64,000 nt of DNA from Clostridia bacterium. GTDB lineage: Bacteria; Bacillota; Clostridia; Saccharofermentanales; Saccharofermentanaceae. Position numbers and translations under genes: made by a program. The notes under the pieces were generated by a model. It saw nothing but the letters and a program-made list of their open reading frames with translations, ran no database searches and was not told the DNA's origin. The stretch lies in contig JAEEIT010000129.1 in the NCBI GenBank assembly GCA_016281535.1, positions 24,812-88,811 of the forward strand, in the 5' to 3' direction. Below, piece by piece: positions 1 through 8,973 of this stretch (position 1 is its first letter; every line of letters begins with the position of its first letter).

Positions 1-474
1 CACTCCTGGCACATCGCCGTGATGGCGCTGCTTTTCAAGGAGTATTGTATTGAGGAACCGAATGTGGAGCGCGCCATCAAGATGCTGGTCGTGCACGATC
101 TCATCGAGATCTATGCCGGCGATACTTTCGCATATGATGTGGAAGGAAATGCGACTAAGGCCGAGCGCGAGGCGGCTGCAGCGGATAAACTCTATGCCCA
201 GCTTCCGCCGGAACAAGGCGCCGAGCTTCGTGCCCTCTGGGAAGAATTCGATGCGATGGAGACCGTGGATGCCAAGTATGCGGCGTGCCTGGACCGTACG
301 CAGCCGCTTCTTCACAATACCCTTACCGAGGGTCACACCTGGCGAAACGGTGGCGCGGTAAGATCCCAGGTGGAAGAGCGCGCACATATCGTCAAAGAGT
401 TCATGCCGGAATTGTATGCCTGGATCATGAAGAACCTCGACCGCGGTGTCGAGAGAGGCTGGCTGAAAGAGTAA
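1..474 (+). CDS. HD domain hydrolase, 5'-truncated
   Basis: The frame is open from base 1, so the N-terminus lies outside the window; the track's GTG at 19 is internal. The visible part carries an HD-superfamily metal site: an early histidine (HSWH), then VVHDLIEIYAGD with the HD pair, and later KYAACLDRTQPLL, which matches the conserved K-x-A-x-x-L-D-R-x-Q-P helix of the HD_3 (PF13023, YfbR-like) group. Members are metal-dependent phosphohydrolases, often 5'-deoxynucleotidases; the substrate here cannot be told. It converges with the DUF4364 gene across a gap of about 30 bases with no clear terminator. Confidence 0.8.
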   Translation, partial: HSWHIAVMALLFKEYCIEEPNVERAIKMLVVHDLIEIYAGDTFAYDVEGNATKAEREAAAADKLYAQLPPEQGAELRALWEEFDAMETVDAKYAACLDRTQPLLHNTLTEGHTWRNGGAVRSQVEERAHIVKEFMPELYAWIMKNLDRGVERGWLKE

Positions 475-505
475 ACCGAAGATAAGGAATCATCGATCGA
501 TAGTT

Positions 506-1057
506 CTATTTCTCCTCTGAAAGGATCCGCAGGATCTCCAGATATGTCTCCGCCGTGGCTTCCTGCCAGCGCTTGCAGGTTCTCTTCGCGGCGTCTTCCG
601 TAGGGGCATTCCACTTAAGCTGGAACGTTGTCGCGTGATTCTCGATGAGGCGCAGGTCCACGACCCATGTGCCTTCGTCATTCGGTGCATAGTCGGCATA
701 GACGCTGGAATCTTCGGAAGACTCCTTCTTCCAGGATCGGGACGCGGAAGTGAGGTAGGCGCGGATGCCTGCCGGAACGGAGGGCATGAGCCGATTTAGG
801 ATCTCAATGCCGGCGGGCGTAATGTCACAGCTGAGAACGGTCCTTCCGGAGGCGTCCTTCCGAAGCTCGCCTTTCCGCTCGCCCTCGGTCATCAATCGCT
901 GCTCAAGAAGTTCCTTCTTCGCCTGGGAATACAGGAAATAGTCCATGTACAGAGACTCCATCGCGCACTCCATCAGCTGCGAAGACGGAATACCGCTGAT
1001 CTTCGACAGGATGAACAGAATAATGATCTTGGCATTTGGCAGATCCGTGTTGGCCAT
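506..1057 (-). CDS. DUF4364 family winged-helix protein
   Basis: A 183-residue protein matching the DUF4364 pattern common in Clostridia: an N-terminal winged-helix segment (ILFILSKISGIPSSQL, about residues 13-28) resembling PadR-type DNA-binding domains, followed by an alpha/beta half of unknown role. Its function is not established; a transcriptional regulator is the usual guess. The start is supported by AGGAGA a few bases upstream on the minus strand. It is transcribed divergently from pgi, and the 255-base gap holds promoter-like sequences for both directions. Confidence 0.75.
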   Translation of the reverse strand: MANTDLPNAKIIILFILSKISGIPSSQLMECAMESLYMDYFLYSQAKKELLEQRLMTEGERKGELRKDASGRTVLSCDITPAGIEILNRLMPSVPAGIRAYLTSASRSWKKESSEDSSVYADYAPNDEGTWVVDLRLIENHATTFQLKWNAPTEDAAKRTCKRWQEATAETYLEILRILSEEK

Positions 1058-1087
1058 GGCAATCTCCTAGGTGAAAAGATGTAGTTC

Positions 1088-1116
1088 ATTATACGCTATT
1101 TTCTTCTTCAGAAAAA
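1088..1116 (-). promoter_or_regulatory. Candidate promoter for the DUF4364 gene
   Basis: A consensus -10 hexamer TATAAT lies on the minus strand at 1088-1093, about 30 bases before the start codon. No good -35 is visible; the T-rich stretch at 1111-1116 is the only candidate at 17-base spacing and overlaps the recurring AAAGCACTG motif. Confidence 0.4.
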
Positions 1117-1222
1117 GCACTGTGACCTTAACCGATTTCGATTTCATTTTTTCTTGACAAATGTCAGAAAGCGTTATTTTTTCGTCGGATATTAGCGCGA
1201 TTTGAACACAATTATCGCAATT

Positions 1223-1255
1223 TTGACAATTCGCACGAGGTTTTCATGCTATACT
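1223..1255 (+). promoter_or_regulatory. Candidate promoter for pgi
   Basis: TTGACA (1223-1228) and an extended -10, TGC TATACT (1247-1255), lie about 60 bases before the pgi start. The 21-base spacer is longer than ideal, so the extended -10 probably dominates. A second TTGACA (1154-1159) overlaps the small palindrome TGACAAATGTCA (1155-1166), which could be an operator. Confidence 0.45.
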
Positions 1256-1312
1256 ATATGCGGTGTTTCCGGACACCAAATCTGACATAAATGAGAATGA
1301 GGAGAAACTTTT

Positions 1313-2659
1313 ATGATTAGTCTTGATACTTCCAACATTATGCCTTTTATTGCCGAAGGCGAGATGGAGAAGATGCTGCCGCAGGTGGAAGTGGCACATA
1401 ACATGCTCCACAAGAAGACCGGCCCCGGCAGCGATTTTCTCGGATGGGTAGAACTCCCGAGCAAGTACGATAAGAATGAATTCATCCGCATCCGTAAGGC
1501 TGCGGCCAAGATCCGTAAGGATTCCGATGTGCTTCTGGTCATCGGCATCGGCGGTTCCTACCTGGGAGCCCGTGCGGCGATCGAACTTCTGTCCCACTCT
1601 TTTGCCAATGTGGCGCAGAAGAAAGTGAGAAAAGCACCGATGGTCCTGTTCTGCGGTAACTCCATCAGCGCCACCTATCTTGCTGACCTGATGGATCTTC
1701 TCGAAGGAAAGAGAGTTTCCGTTAACATCATCTCCAAGTCCGGTACCACAACCGAGCCGGCGATCGCTTTCCGTATCATCCGCGCATATATGGAAGAGAA
1801 GTACGGTAAGGAAGAAGCACGCCAGCGCATCTATGCGACAACAGATAAGGCGAAGGGTGCTCTGAAGGGCCTGGCTACGAAGGAAGGCTACGAGACATTC
1901 GTCGTTCCGGATGACGTCGGAGGACGTTTCTCCGTTCTGACCGCTGTAGGCCTTCTTCCGATCGCCGTTGCCGGCATCGACATCCGCCAGCTCATGACCG
2001 GTGCAAGAGATGCTTCCCGTGACTTTAAGAAGGTAGAGATGGAGAATGACTGCTATAAGTATGCCATCGCCAGAAACTGCCTGCTGCGCCGCGGTTACAC
2101 CACAGAGGTCATGGTCAACTATGAGCCTTCTTTCCACTTCATGACAGAATGGTGGAAGCAGCTCTATGGTGAGTCCGAAGGTAAGGACGGCAGAGGTATT
2201 TTCCCGGCCGGCGTAGACAACACCACAGATCTTCACTCCATGGGCCAGTACATCCAGGATGGTAAGAGAATGCTCTTCGAGACCGTTGTCGTCATCGACA
2301 AGGCCCGCCGTTCCTTCACGATCCCGAATGATCCGGAGAATCTGGATGGCCTCAATTTCCTGTCCGGTATGGATATGAACGAGGTAAACCTCAAGGCGAT
2401 GCAGGGTACTGTTCTGGCGCACGTAGACGGTAAGGTCCCGAACCTCATCATCCACGTTCCGGAACTCAATGAATACTGGCTCGGCCAGCTGATCTACTTC
2501 TTCGAGAAGGCCTGCGGTATTTCCGGTTACCTCAATTCCGTAAATCCGTTCAACCAGCCGGGTGTGGAAGCGTATAAGAAGAACATGTTCGCGCTTCTCG
2601 GTAAGCCGGGTTACGAAGCAGAGAAGAAGGCGCTGGAGAAGAGACTGAAGAATAAGTAA
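1313..2659 (+). CDS. pgi: Glucose-6-phosphate isomerase
   Basis: Cytoplasmic glycolytic enzyme interconverting glucose 6-phosphate and fructose 6-phosphate. The 448-residue length is typical of the short Firmicutes form. Visible signatures are [11 protein letters not shown] near residue 79, the sugar-phosphate loop SKSGTTTEP near residue 142, and [16 protein letters not shown] near residue 204. GAGGAG lies about 10 bases before the ATG. The gene stands alone between a divergent regulator and a secreted-protein gene, with its own promoter region and a downstream hairpin. Confidence 0.97.
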   Translation: MISLDTSNIMPFIAEGEMEKMLPQVEVAHNMLHKKTGPGSDFLGWVELPSKYDKNEFIRIRKAAAKIRKDSDVLLVIGIGGSYLGARAAIELLSHSFANVAQKKVRKAPMVLFCGNSISATYLADLMDLLEGKRVSVNIISKSGTTTEPAIAFRIIRAYMEEKYGKEEARQRIYATTDKAKGALKGLATKEGYETFVVPDDVGGRFSVLTAVGLLPIAVAGIDIRQLMTGARDASRDFKKVEMENDCYKYAIARNCLLRRGYTTEVMVNYEPSFHFMTEWWKQLYGESEGKDGRGIFPAGVDNTTDLHSMGQYIQDGKRMLFETVVVIDKARRSFTIPNDPENLDGLNFLSGMDMNEVNLKAMQGTVLAHVDGKVPNLIIHVPELNEYWLGQLIYFFEKACGISGYLNSVNPFNQPGVEAYKKNMFALLGKPGYEAEKKALEKRLKNK

Positions 2660-2701
2660 TTTCCATGCGAAAGCACTGTTCTGTCAGCTTATATGTGAAA
2701 T

Positions 2702-2739
2702 CAGAGGGGGCGGCCTCAATACTTTGAGACCGCCCTCTG
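2702..2739 (+). terminator. Hairpin downstream of pgi
   Basis: CAGAGGG..CGG.CTCAA (2702-2719) pairs with TTGAGACCGCCCTCTG (2724-2739) around a TACT loop, with a small bulge. No T-run follows, so it may be a weak terminator or an mRNA 3'-end stabilising hairpin. Confidence 0.45.
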
Positions 2740-2792
2740 CTGTCCATGAGGGCATTCGAATTCAGAAAACAATCACGATCAGCGATACAGAT

Positions 2793-2821
2793 TTGGACAC
2801 TGACATCATGTGTGATAAAAT
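2793..2821 (+). promoter_or_regulatory. Promoter for the secreted-protein gene
   Basis: TTGGAC (2793-2798), a 17-base spacer, and the extended -10 TGA TAAAAT (2813-2821), about 50 bases upstream of the start codon. The same TGATAAAAT element occurs before tig. Confidence 0.6.
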
Positions 2822-2870
2822 ATAAAGAAATGTTGATAACGACCCAGCGATCGAAAAAGAGGAGAAATTC

Positions 2871-4628
2871 ATGAAAGCTTTCAAAACGATTCTGTCTATT
2901 CTGCTTGCCATGCTTCTGCTTGTTCAGACCCTGCCGGCTACTGTCGCCGCGGATTCGCCGAATAACGGCGATCAGGGCTGCACCGTAGACTTTGTTGCCG
3001 TCGGAAACAGCGAAGGCAGCGAAACGGCGGACATTGAAAACGTGATCACGCTGCCCTCGACGGTCAGCAATATGCCGGACGGGTACGAGTTCTCCGGCTG
3101 GGTGGAATCGAGATTTACCGAGACGACCGAGGAACCTGTGTTCTACGTGCCCGGTGCGGACTATACCGTCACGGGAAATGCTACCCTGTACGCGCTGTTT
3201 ACCCGCACTGAAGAGAACGGCGAAGACTTGATCTATAAGCTGACCGATGATCTCGCCGTCGGCGGCAAGTACGTCATCACCATCGAAGAGTATGCCGTTG
3301 GAGATGCCGTAAATACATCTTTTAATCACTACGTGACCAGTCAGTCGGTCACGATCGACAGTAGCACGGATACGCTTACCGTTCCATCCGGCGTTGACGT
3401 CAACACGATCCTCTACGAGATCGAATCCGGAAATGATACATACGGCTGGATTTTTAAGAACGTTTACAACGGTCTGTATCTGACCTTGGGCTCCGACGAA
3501 TTCCTGATCGTCGGAGATACGCCACTTGCATGGCTGTATCAAAACCATAATCTTGATAATCAGGTCGACACCGAGGGCTATTACTACCTGAGCCTGCGTT
3601 CGGGCAAGTCCTCCTTCACGACCAACAAGTTTAAGGAGGATAACGTCAAACTGTATCAGAAGCTTCCGTCTTATGTCACGTTCTACATGACAGATCAGGC
3701 GATGCCCATGTTTGCGTACCATTCGCTTGTGCTCTCCGGACAGATCGGTGTGAATTTCTATCTGGATCTTCCGGAAATCGATGGTGTGGACTATACGGCA
3801 AGCTATATGACATTCGAAATTTCCGGAAAGGGCAAAGTATCCGCTGATCCGGTCCCGTACAATTCGACGCAGACGATCGCGGGGAGTACATATTACGGCT
3901 TCACCTGCTATGTGAATTCCATCCAGATGGCGGATACGATCACTGCGACATTCCATTACGGCGACGGATTGACTATTTCCGAGGAGTATTCGATAGCGCA
4001 GTATATCGCGTCATTCGATACATATGCTGAGACACATCCGGACGAATTTGATGCCGAAACGATCAACCTGGTCCATGCGGTGGCCGACTACGGTCACTAT
4101 GTACAACCGTTCCTTTCAGATGTGCGCGGCTGGACGATCGGTTCGGGCGACAATCAGTATGCGGAGATGGATAGGTTCTATACGGCCGAATATGACATTG
4201 ATACGGTCAAAGCCTCGGTAGCTGGTTATGGGATTCAGAGTACAATGAGTGATGATATTGAAGGAATCAATTACAGTCTGCTTTTGGACAGCGATACGGC
4301 GGTCTATCTGTACTTCGAGCCGGTTGCGGATTATGACGGCAGCTTTACCGTTTCCGTCGGTGGCGATCCGGTAACAGCAACAAAACTAAAAGACGGCAGG
4401 TATCTTGTGAAGATCAAGAACATCGGTGCGCATAAGCTGGGCGATCCGTATACGGTCGTTGTGACGACGACGAACGGCGAATCAACAGTAACGGGTTCCG
4501 CATTGTCGTATGTGAAAGGTTTACTGGATGCGGAAGCATACAAGGACAATACCAACGCGCAGGACGCTGCCGCAGCAATCTATTATTACCATGTTGCCGC
4601 GCAGGCATATAAAACAAAGAATCCGTAA
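2871..4628 (+). CDS. Secreted multidomain protein of unknown function
   Basis: A 585-residue exported protein. Residues 1-27 form a clear signal peptide (KTILSILLAMLLLVQTLPA, then an A-x-A cleavage region). About residues 35-105 resemble an InlB-type B-repeat (GYEFSGW ... NATLYALF). The middle is beta-rich, and from about residue 280 a module with SGQIGVNFYLDLPE, FTCYVNSIQMADTITATF and LVHAVADYGHYVQPFL resembles modules I recall in large secreted proteins of gut Clostridia; its role is unknown. There is no LPXTG, dockerin or membrane anchor. It uses more A/T-ending codons than its neighbours, which may reflect transfer. AGAGGAG supports the ATG. A 32-codon ORF follows after 14 bases. Confidence 0.8.
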   Translation: MKAFKTILSILLAMLLLVQTLPATVAADSPNNGDQGCTVDFVAVGNSEGSETADIENVITLPSTVSNMPDGYEFSGWVESRFTETTEEPVFYVPGADYTVTGNATLYALFTRTEENGEDLIYKLTDDLAVGGKYVITIEEYAVGDAVNTSFNHYVTSQSVTIDSSTDTLTVPSGVDVNTILYEIESGNDTYGWIFKNVYNGLYLTLGSDEFLIVGDTPLAWLYQNHNLDNQVDTEGYYYLSLRSGKSSFTTNKFKEDNVKLYQKLPSYVTFYMTDQAMPMFAYHSLVLSGQIGVNFYLDLPEIDGVDYTASYMTFEISGKGKVSADPVPYNSTQTIAGSTYYGFTCYVNSIQMADTITATFHYGDGLTISEEYSIAQYIASFDTYAETHPDEFDAETINLVHAVADYGHYVQPFLSDVRGWTIGSGDNQYAEMDRFYTAEYDIDTVKASVAGYGIQSTMSDDIEGINYSLLLDSDTAVYLYFEPVADYDGSFTVSVGGDPVTATKLKDGRYLVKIKNIGAHKLGDPYTVVVTTTNGESTVTGSALSYVKGLLDAEAYKDNTNAQDAAAAIYYYHVAAQAYKTKNP

Positions 4629-4642
4629 CTGAAGACGAAACC

Positions 4643-4741
4643 ATGGAACAATATGAATCTCTGAAATTCGAAATCGTCGCCTTTGAAATCGTCGACATTA
4701 TCACCGATAGCGACCCGCTCGGCCCGGAACTTGAGGTCTAG
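4643..4741 (+). CDS. Small acidic peptide ORF, 32 aa
   Basis: An ATG-to-TAG ORF too short for the supplied track, reading MEQYESLKF, EIVAFEIVDI and ITDSDPLGPELEV in sequence. It begins 14 bases after the secreted-protein stop and ends just before a strong terminator, so it would be the last cistron of that mRNA. The layout Y-E-x-x-x-F-E-I-V-x-F-E-x-x-D-I-I-T resembles tiny acidic ORFs (Y-x-x-P-x-x-E-x-x-x-F-x-x-x-D-V-I-T-T-S) that I recall in Clostridia. That resemblance is from memory, not a search. The ribosome site is weak (GAAG). Function unknown; it could be a peptide precursor or chance. Confidence 0.45.
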   Translation: MEQYESLKFEIVAFEIVDIITDSDPLGPELEV

Positions 4742-4760
4742 AATAGAATCTGCAGATCAT

Positions 4761-4803
4761 AAAAAACTGCCAACAAAAAACTATTGTTTGTTGGCAGTTT
4801 TTT
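4761..4803. terminator. Bidirectional intrinsic terminator
   Basis: AAAAAACTGCCAACAAA pairs with TTTGTTGGCAGTTTTTT around a 9-base loop. The U-run on the + side ends the secreted-protein unit, and the matching A-run gives a U-run on the - strand for the convergent membrane-protein gene. Confidence 0.9.
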
Positions 4804-4818
4804 AATGCGTGTGATTCG

Positions 4819-5298
4819 TTACCTTCCGGCCATTTCTTTCCGGGGCCGGGTGATGTGGGAGAGGAATGTAAGAAGAAGTTCCAGCGCGCAGAAGGCAACG
4901 TAGATGAGAAACAGAACCTCTCCCTTCAGAAGAAAATCACCAAGGATCGTCACATCGACGGATCCTGTGGCGTTGATGTGGTAAAGAAGACACAGAAGTC
5001 CCGTACCGACGATGCCGCTGATCGAGAAGATCAGATGGCAGATGAGATACGGCTTGGGCTTTTTCCGCCATGCGGCGAAGGAAATGATGCCGAACAGGAA
5101 GAGAAGAAAGCCGTGTGCGATGATCAGTCCGCAACTGAGTAGCAGAACGAATGATTCGGTTACGAAGTCGTCTCTTTTGCCCCAGCTCCCGACGAAAAGC
5201 TCCAGGAAAGAAAAGCCTCCGACGAGTCCGCAGAATAGAAATGAGTAAACAAATGCCAGGATATCCGTAATCAGGTTCGTAATCTTAAATCCAATCAT
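4819..5298 (-). CDS. Four-helix membrane protein, unknown function
   Basis: A 159-residue integral membrane protein with about four hydrophobic segments (ITDILAFVYSFLFCGLVGGF; LLLSCGLIIAHGFLLFLFGI; LIFSISGIVGTGLLCLLYHI; VLFLIYVAFCALELLLTFL) and a basic C-terminus. The track's start at 5466 is too early: the ATG at 5298 has AAGGGAG at good spacing and begins MIGFKITNL. I recognise no family. It is divergent from the radical SAM gene and shares its terminator with the secreted-protein unit. Confidence 0.7.
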   Translation of the reverse strand: MIGFKITNLITDILAFVYSFLFCGLVGGFSFLELFVGSWGKRDDFVTESFVLLLSCGLIIAHGFLLFLFGIISFAAWRKKPKPYLICHLIFSISGIVGTGLLCLLYHINATGSVDVTILGDFLLKGEVLFLIYVAFCALELLLTFLSHITRPRKEMAGR

Positions 5299-5444
5299 AA
5301 TCCAATCTCCCTTCGGGGCTATCGTAACGTAAAGAACGTTTCTTGGCAAGTTTTCGGAAGATGAGACCACAGAAGATAGGACATGACGGTGTTTTTGCAG
5401 TAAAATATAGAGAAACGATGAACAAGGGGAAGTGTATATCGCGA

Positions 5445-7361
5445 ATGAAATCATATCCTGCACCACTAAGTAAATCTGATCTGATGTCGGTCGAGAGCCC
5501 GGCCCGCTATGTGGGCGGAGAATTTAACGCCGTGATCAAGGAGGATATGATGGAGGAACTGGAGAAGACAGGGAAGACCTCCTACGTCCGGTTTGCCTTC
5601 TGCTTCCCCGATATCTATGAGATCGGAATGAGTAATCTTGCCCTGCAGATCTTGTACCACGTCCTGAACGAAAGTGCTTTTGTCGCATGCGAGCGTGCGT
5701 TCTCTCCCTGGTTCGATATGGATAAGATCCTGCGGGAGAAGGATATCTTGCTTTATTCCCAGGAGACGAAGACCCCTCTTTGTGATTTCGATATCCTCGG
5801 GTTTACCCTCGGGTATGAGATGTGCTATACCAATGTGCTGCAGATGATGGATCTCGGGAAGATCCCGCTTCTTGCTAAAGACCGTGACGAGGACGATCCG
5901 ATTATCTGCTGCGGCGGTCCGTGTGCGTATAATGTCGAACCGATGGCGGATTTCTTCGATATCGCCATGATGGGCGAAGGGGAAGAGATGATCCTCGAGC
6001 TTTGCGAGAAGATCCATGAATATAAACAATCGAAGGATACAGACCATCCGATGACGAGAGCGGAACTACTTCGGAACTGCGATGCCATCGAGGGGATCTA
6101 TGTTCCGTCCCTGTACGAGGTATCCTATCACGGCGGCGCCCTTGTCCGCCCGGTCGATGACGGCGTGAAACCGGTCATTAAGAAGCGCATCATCTCCGAT
6201 CTGGATACATGTACGTATCCGACGGCACCTGTGGTGTCGAATCTCCGCGTCGTACATGACAGATCGTACCTCGAAGTCTTCCGTGGATGTATCCGCGGCT
6301 GCCGCTTCTGCCAGGCGGGATTTATCTACCGTCCGGTTAGAGAGAAGTCCGTGGACGTTCTCTGTGAGCAGGGCAGGCTTCTCGAGAAGAACACCGGATA
6401 CGATGAGATGGGCCTTCTTTCGCTGGCGACCTCGGACTACACGCATTTTCCGGAACTGGCGGAGAATCTTCTCTCTACCTTTGAGGGACACCACACGAGT
6501 CTCTCGCTTCCGTCGCTGCGTCTGGATTCTTTCTCTCTCGATCTGATGGAGAAGGTCCAGTCTACGAGAAAGTCCGGCCTGACCTTCGCACCGGAGGCGG
6601 GCACGCAGCGGCTTCGTGATGTGATTAACAAGAACATTAAAGAGGAGGATATCTTCTCGGCACTGCGTCTGGCGTTCATGGGCGGCTGGAGCACGGTGAA
6701 GCTCTACTTCATGCTCGGCCTTCCGACAGAGACGGATGAGGATGTGCTCGGTATTGCCGATCTGGCGAAACGGATCGAGAAACTCTACTACGATGTGGGG
6801 CGCGAGACGGGAAGAAAGATGAGAAAACTGGAGATCACGGTCAGTACGTCTCTCTTTATTCCGAAGCCCTTTACTCCGTTCCAGTGGGAACCGCAGAATA
6901 CGAAGGAAGAGCTGATACGGAAACAGCATCTGCTTAAGGATAATATGCGCAGCAGAAATATCCGCTATGCCTGGCATGATTTTGATTCTTCCGTGTGGGA
7001 GGTCGTACTGGCCAGAGGCGACAGAAGACTCGGACCGGTACTTCTTGAAGGGTACCGCGCCGGGCATTTCTTCGATGCCTGGGATGATCACTTCCATCTT
7101 TCTGACTGGGAAGAGATATTGAACCGTCACGGCATGACGATCGATGAGTTTGCCCGGGAGTTCTCCGAGGAGGAGACGCTTCCGTGGGATCACGTAAGTG
7201 TAGGTGTCAGTAAGAAGTTCCTGCTTTCCGAGCGCCATAAGGCGCACGAGGAGAAGACCACGCCCTCCTGCCGGGAACACTGCTCAGGTTGTGGTGCGGC
7301 ATCTTTCGGTGTCGGGGAATGCTTCGCGAAAAGAGAGGTGAAAGCAGATGCTGCAGAGTGA
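5445..7361 (+). CDS. TIGR03960-type B12-binding/radical SAM protein
   Basis: The opening DLMSVESPARYVGGEFNAV, an N-terminal half resembling a B12-binding Rossmann domain (residues about 60-220) and the radical SAM cluster motif FRGCIRGCRFCQAGF (C-x3-C-x2-C near residue 282) identify the TIGR03960 family. The precise reaction is not known. The C-terminus is cysteine-rich (CREHCSGCGAASFG). I chose ATG 5445 because it places the family's usual N-terminus first; ATG 5418 is also possible, and ATG 5343 lies upstream of a likely -10 (TAAAAT at 5401). It overlaps its partner gene by 14 bases. Confidence 0.85.
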   Translation: MKSYPAPLSKSDLMSVESPARYVGGEFNAVIKEDMMEELEKTGKTSYVRFAFCFPDIYEIGMSNLALQILYHVLNESAFVACERAFSPWFDMDKILREKDILLYSQETKTPLCDFDILGFTLGYEMCYTNVLQMMDLGKIPLLAKDRDEDDPIICCGGPCAYNVEPMADFFDIAMMGEGEEMILELCEKIHEYKQSKDTDHPMTRAELLRNCDAIEGIYVPSLYEVSYHGGALVRPVDDGVKPVIKKRIISDLDTCTYPTAPVVSNLRVVHDRSYLEVFRGCIRGCRFCQAGFIYRPVREKSVDVLCEQGRLLEKNTGYDEMGLLSLATSDYTHFPELAENLLSTFEGHHTSLSLPSLRLDSFSLDLMEKVQSTRKSGLTFAPEAGTQRLRDVINKNIKEEDIFSALRLAFMGGWSTVKLYFMLGLPTETDEDVLGIADLAKRIEKLYYDVGRETGRKMRKLEITVSTSLFIPKPFTPFQWEPQNTKEELIRKQHLLKDNMRSRNIRYAWHDFDSSVWEVVLARGDRRLGPVLLEGYRAGHFFDAWDDHFHLSDWEEILNRHGMTIDEFAREFSEEETLPWDHVSVGVSKKFLLSERHKAHEEKTTPSCREHCSGCGAASFGVGECFAKREVKADAAE

Positions 7362-8103
7362 ACGGGAGAAGATGATGACCCTGCAGCCGCACCAGAAGGC
7401 GTATGTCCAGCGTGCGTGCTTCAGCAGGGAAGGTGCGACGGTCTATCTCGGACATCTGGACCTGATGACCTGCTTCGAGAGAGCGGCCAGAAGAGCGGAA
7501 CTTCCGATCCTGTATTCCCAGGGGTATAACCCCCGTCCTATGATGGTCTTCGCGCTTCCGTTAGGTGTCGGGATCGAGTCGAGAAGCGACTATCTCGACG
7601 TATCACTCGAAGTGCCCTACGATCCGGTGCTTTTTACCGAGGAGATGAATCGTTGCCTTCCGGAAGGTCTTCAGATCCTGAGGTCGAAGCAGATCCCGGA
7701 ACCGAAGGACAGCATTATGTCCATCGTGACGACGGCGACGTACCGGTTCGAAGCGACCGGGATCCGGGAAGCGATGAACGATGCGATGAAGAGGGAGACC
7801 CTGATCGTGACGAAGATCGCGAAGGGGAAAGAGAAGCAGACCGATATCCGGCCACTGCTCCTGTCGATCAAGAAGGACGGGGGCGAAGATCCGGATGCGG
7901 TGGAGTTCTTCGCCAGCGCGGGCTCGGAGAAGAATGTCCGGCCGGACCTGATCCTCAGCAGCCTTTCCCTGTACTGCGGGATGGACAAAGAAACTGCCGA
8001 CAGTGCCAGAGTCATCCGGACAGGGCTGTTCTCCGGGAAGTATCCGAAGATCTTGCCGATCGATGAGACACCGATCCGTAAGTTCGAAGATTTCACGAAT
8101 TGA
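7348..8103 (+). CDS. TIGR03936/DUF2344 radical-SAM-linked protein
   Basis: A 251-residue protein of the DUF2344 family, which nearly always sits behind a TIGR03960 radical SAM gene. Signatures are YLGHLDLMTCFERAARRAELP and YSQGYNPRPMMVFALPL in the first 70 residues. GAGAGGTG precedes the ATG, and the start lies inside the upstream gene, so the two are translationally coupled. The pair often lies near ribonuclease G or rplU in Firmicutes, but not here. A joint role in RNA or ribosome modification is plausible but unproven. Confidence 0.85.
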   Translation: MLQSEREKMMTLQPHQKAYVQRACFSREGATVYLGHLDLMTCFERAARRAELPILYSQGYNPRPMMVFALPLGVGIESRSDYLDVSLEVPYDPVLFTEEMNRCLPEGLQILRSKQIPEPKDSIMSIVTTATYRFEATGIREAMNDAMKRETLIVTKIAKGKEKQTDIRPLLLSIKKDGGEDPDAVEFFASAGSEKNVRPDLILSSLSLYCGMDKETADSARVIRTGLFSGKYPKILPIDETPIRKFEDFTN

Positions 8104-8165
8104 CTTTCCATTTCGGAAGGTTTCGTGTATGATTTTCTTATGTGCCGAAAGGAGTAATAGAGAAG

Positions 8166-8663
8166 ATGGATCCGAAAGAGAATGATTTCGCGGAGAGCCT
8201 GTTAAGTATATTCGATAATGTTCTTCTGACTGAAGAAATGGCGTTGTCTAAGGGCTATTTTTCCGACCTTTCCATCGCAGAACTTCACACGATCAATGCG
8301 ATCGGACCGTATGATGCAAGGACGATGACCGAGACGGCCAATATCCTGGGGATCACGGTCGGCACGCTCACTGTTTCCGTGGACCGCCTTGTGAAGAAAG
8401 AATATGTGGAGCGCCAGAGGGATACGAAGGACCGAAGGATCGTCCGGATCTCCCTCACCCGTCAGGGGAAGCTCGCGTACCGCATGCATTCCAAGTTCCA
8501 CAGAGTACTGGCCAAGCGTATCTTCGATCCGCTTTCCGATGAGGAGAAACGGATCCTGACGAATACGATCTCGGAGATCGATACGTTTGTCAAAGAGCAG
8601 TATAAGAAGTACAGCAACGGCGAACAGTATAAGAAGATCGTCCGTGACGATACGGAGGTATAA
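8166..8663 (+). CDS. MarR-family regulator, FabT-like
   Basis: A 165-residue winged-helix regulator. The helix-turn-helix and wing are visible as TANILGITVGTLTVSVDRLV and RDTKDRRIVRISLT, the latter being the MarR wing with its D-x-R-x-x-x-x-L-T pattern. The next gene, one base downstream, is an acyl carrier protein, and lipid genes follow, as with FabT, the MarR-type repressor of fatty-acid synthesis in streptococci. I prefer ATG 8166 (AAAGGAG upstream) to the track's GTG at 8142. A FabT-like palindrome lies at 10819-10845. The FabT assignment is inference from context. Confidence 0.75.
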   Translation: MDPKENDFAESLLSIFDNVLLTEEMALSKGYFSDLSIAELHTINAIGPYDARTMTETANILGITVGTLTVSVDRLVKKEYVERQRDTKDRRIVRISLTRQGKLAYRMHSKFHRVLAKRIFDPLSDEEKRILTNTISEIDTFVKEQYKKYSNGEQYKKIVRDDTEV

Positions 8664-8664
8664 G

Positions 8665-8970
8665 ATGGCTGATTCGAAGAAGAACGATAAAGTGAATAAG
8701 GCACCGGAGACAGAAACGCCCGTAAGTTTCGAGAAGGAAGACATTTTCGGAACCCTGTCGGACATGCTCTCGGAACTTCTGGACATGCCGAAAGACAGTT
8801 TCCGTTATGACACGATGATATTCGATGAACTGCCGCTGGATTCGCTTCAGCTTTATGAGCTGGTGGTCGATCTGGAGACGAAGTTCGATATCCGTATTCC
8901 GGATGAAGACATCGAGAAGATCACGACGATCGGTGATGTGGTGGACATGATCCACGAAGCGGGGAAATAA
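8665..8970 (+). CDS. Acyl carrier protein
   Basis: A 101-residue acidic carrier protein. The phosphopantetheine attachment serine is Ser60 in LDSLQLYELVVDLE, and the flanking helices look normal (DEDIEKITTIGDVVDMI). Compared with a standard 75-80 residue AcpP it has a Lys/Glu-rich N-terminal extension of about 20 residues. GGAGG is well placed before the ATG, and the start is one base after the MarR stop. It may be a second ACP for membrane-lipid or acyl-transfer work with the neighbouring genes. Confidence 0.85.
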   Translation: MADSKKNDKVNKAPETETPVSFEKEDIFGTLSDMLSELLDMPKDSFRYDTMIFDELPLDSLQLYELVVDLETKFDIRIPDEDIEKITTIGDVVDMIHEAGK

Positions 8971-8973
8971 GAG

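Noticed and set aside
2702-2739. Strong rho-independent terminator of pgi
   Set aside because: The hairpin is convincing but lacks a T-run, so only a weak terminator or stabilising stem is claimed.
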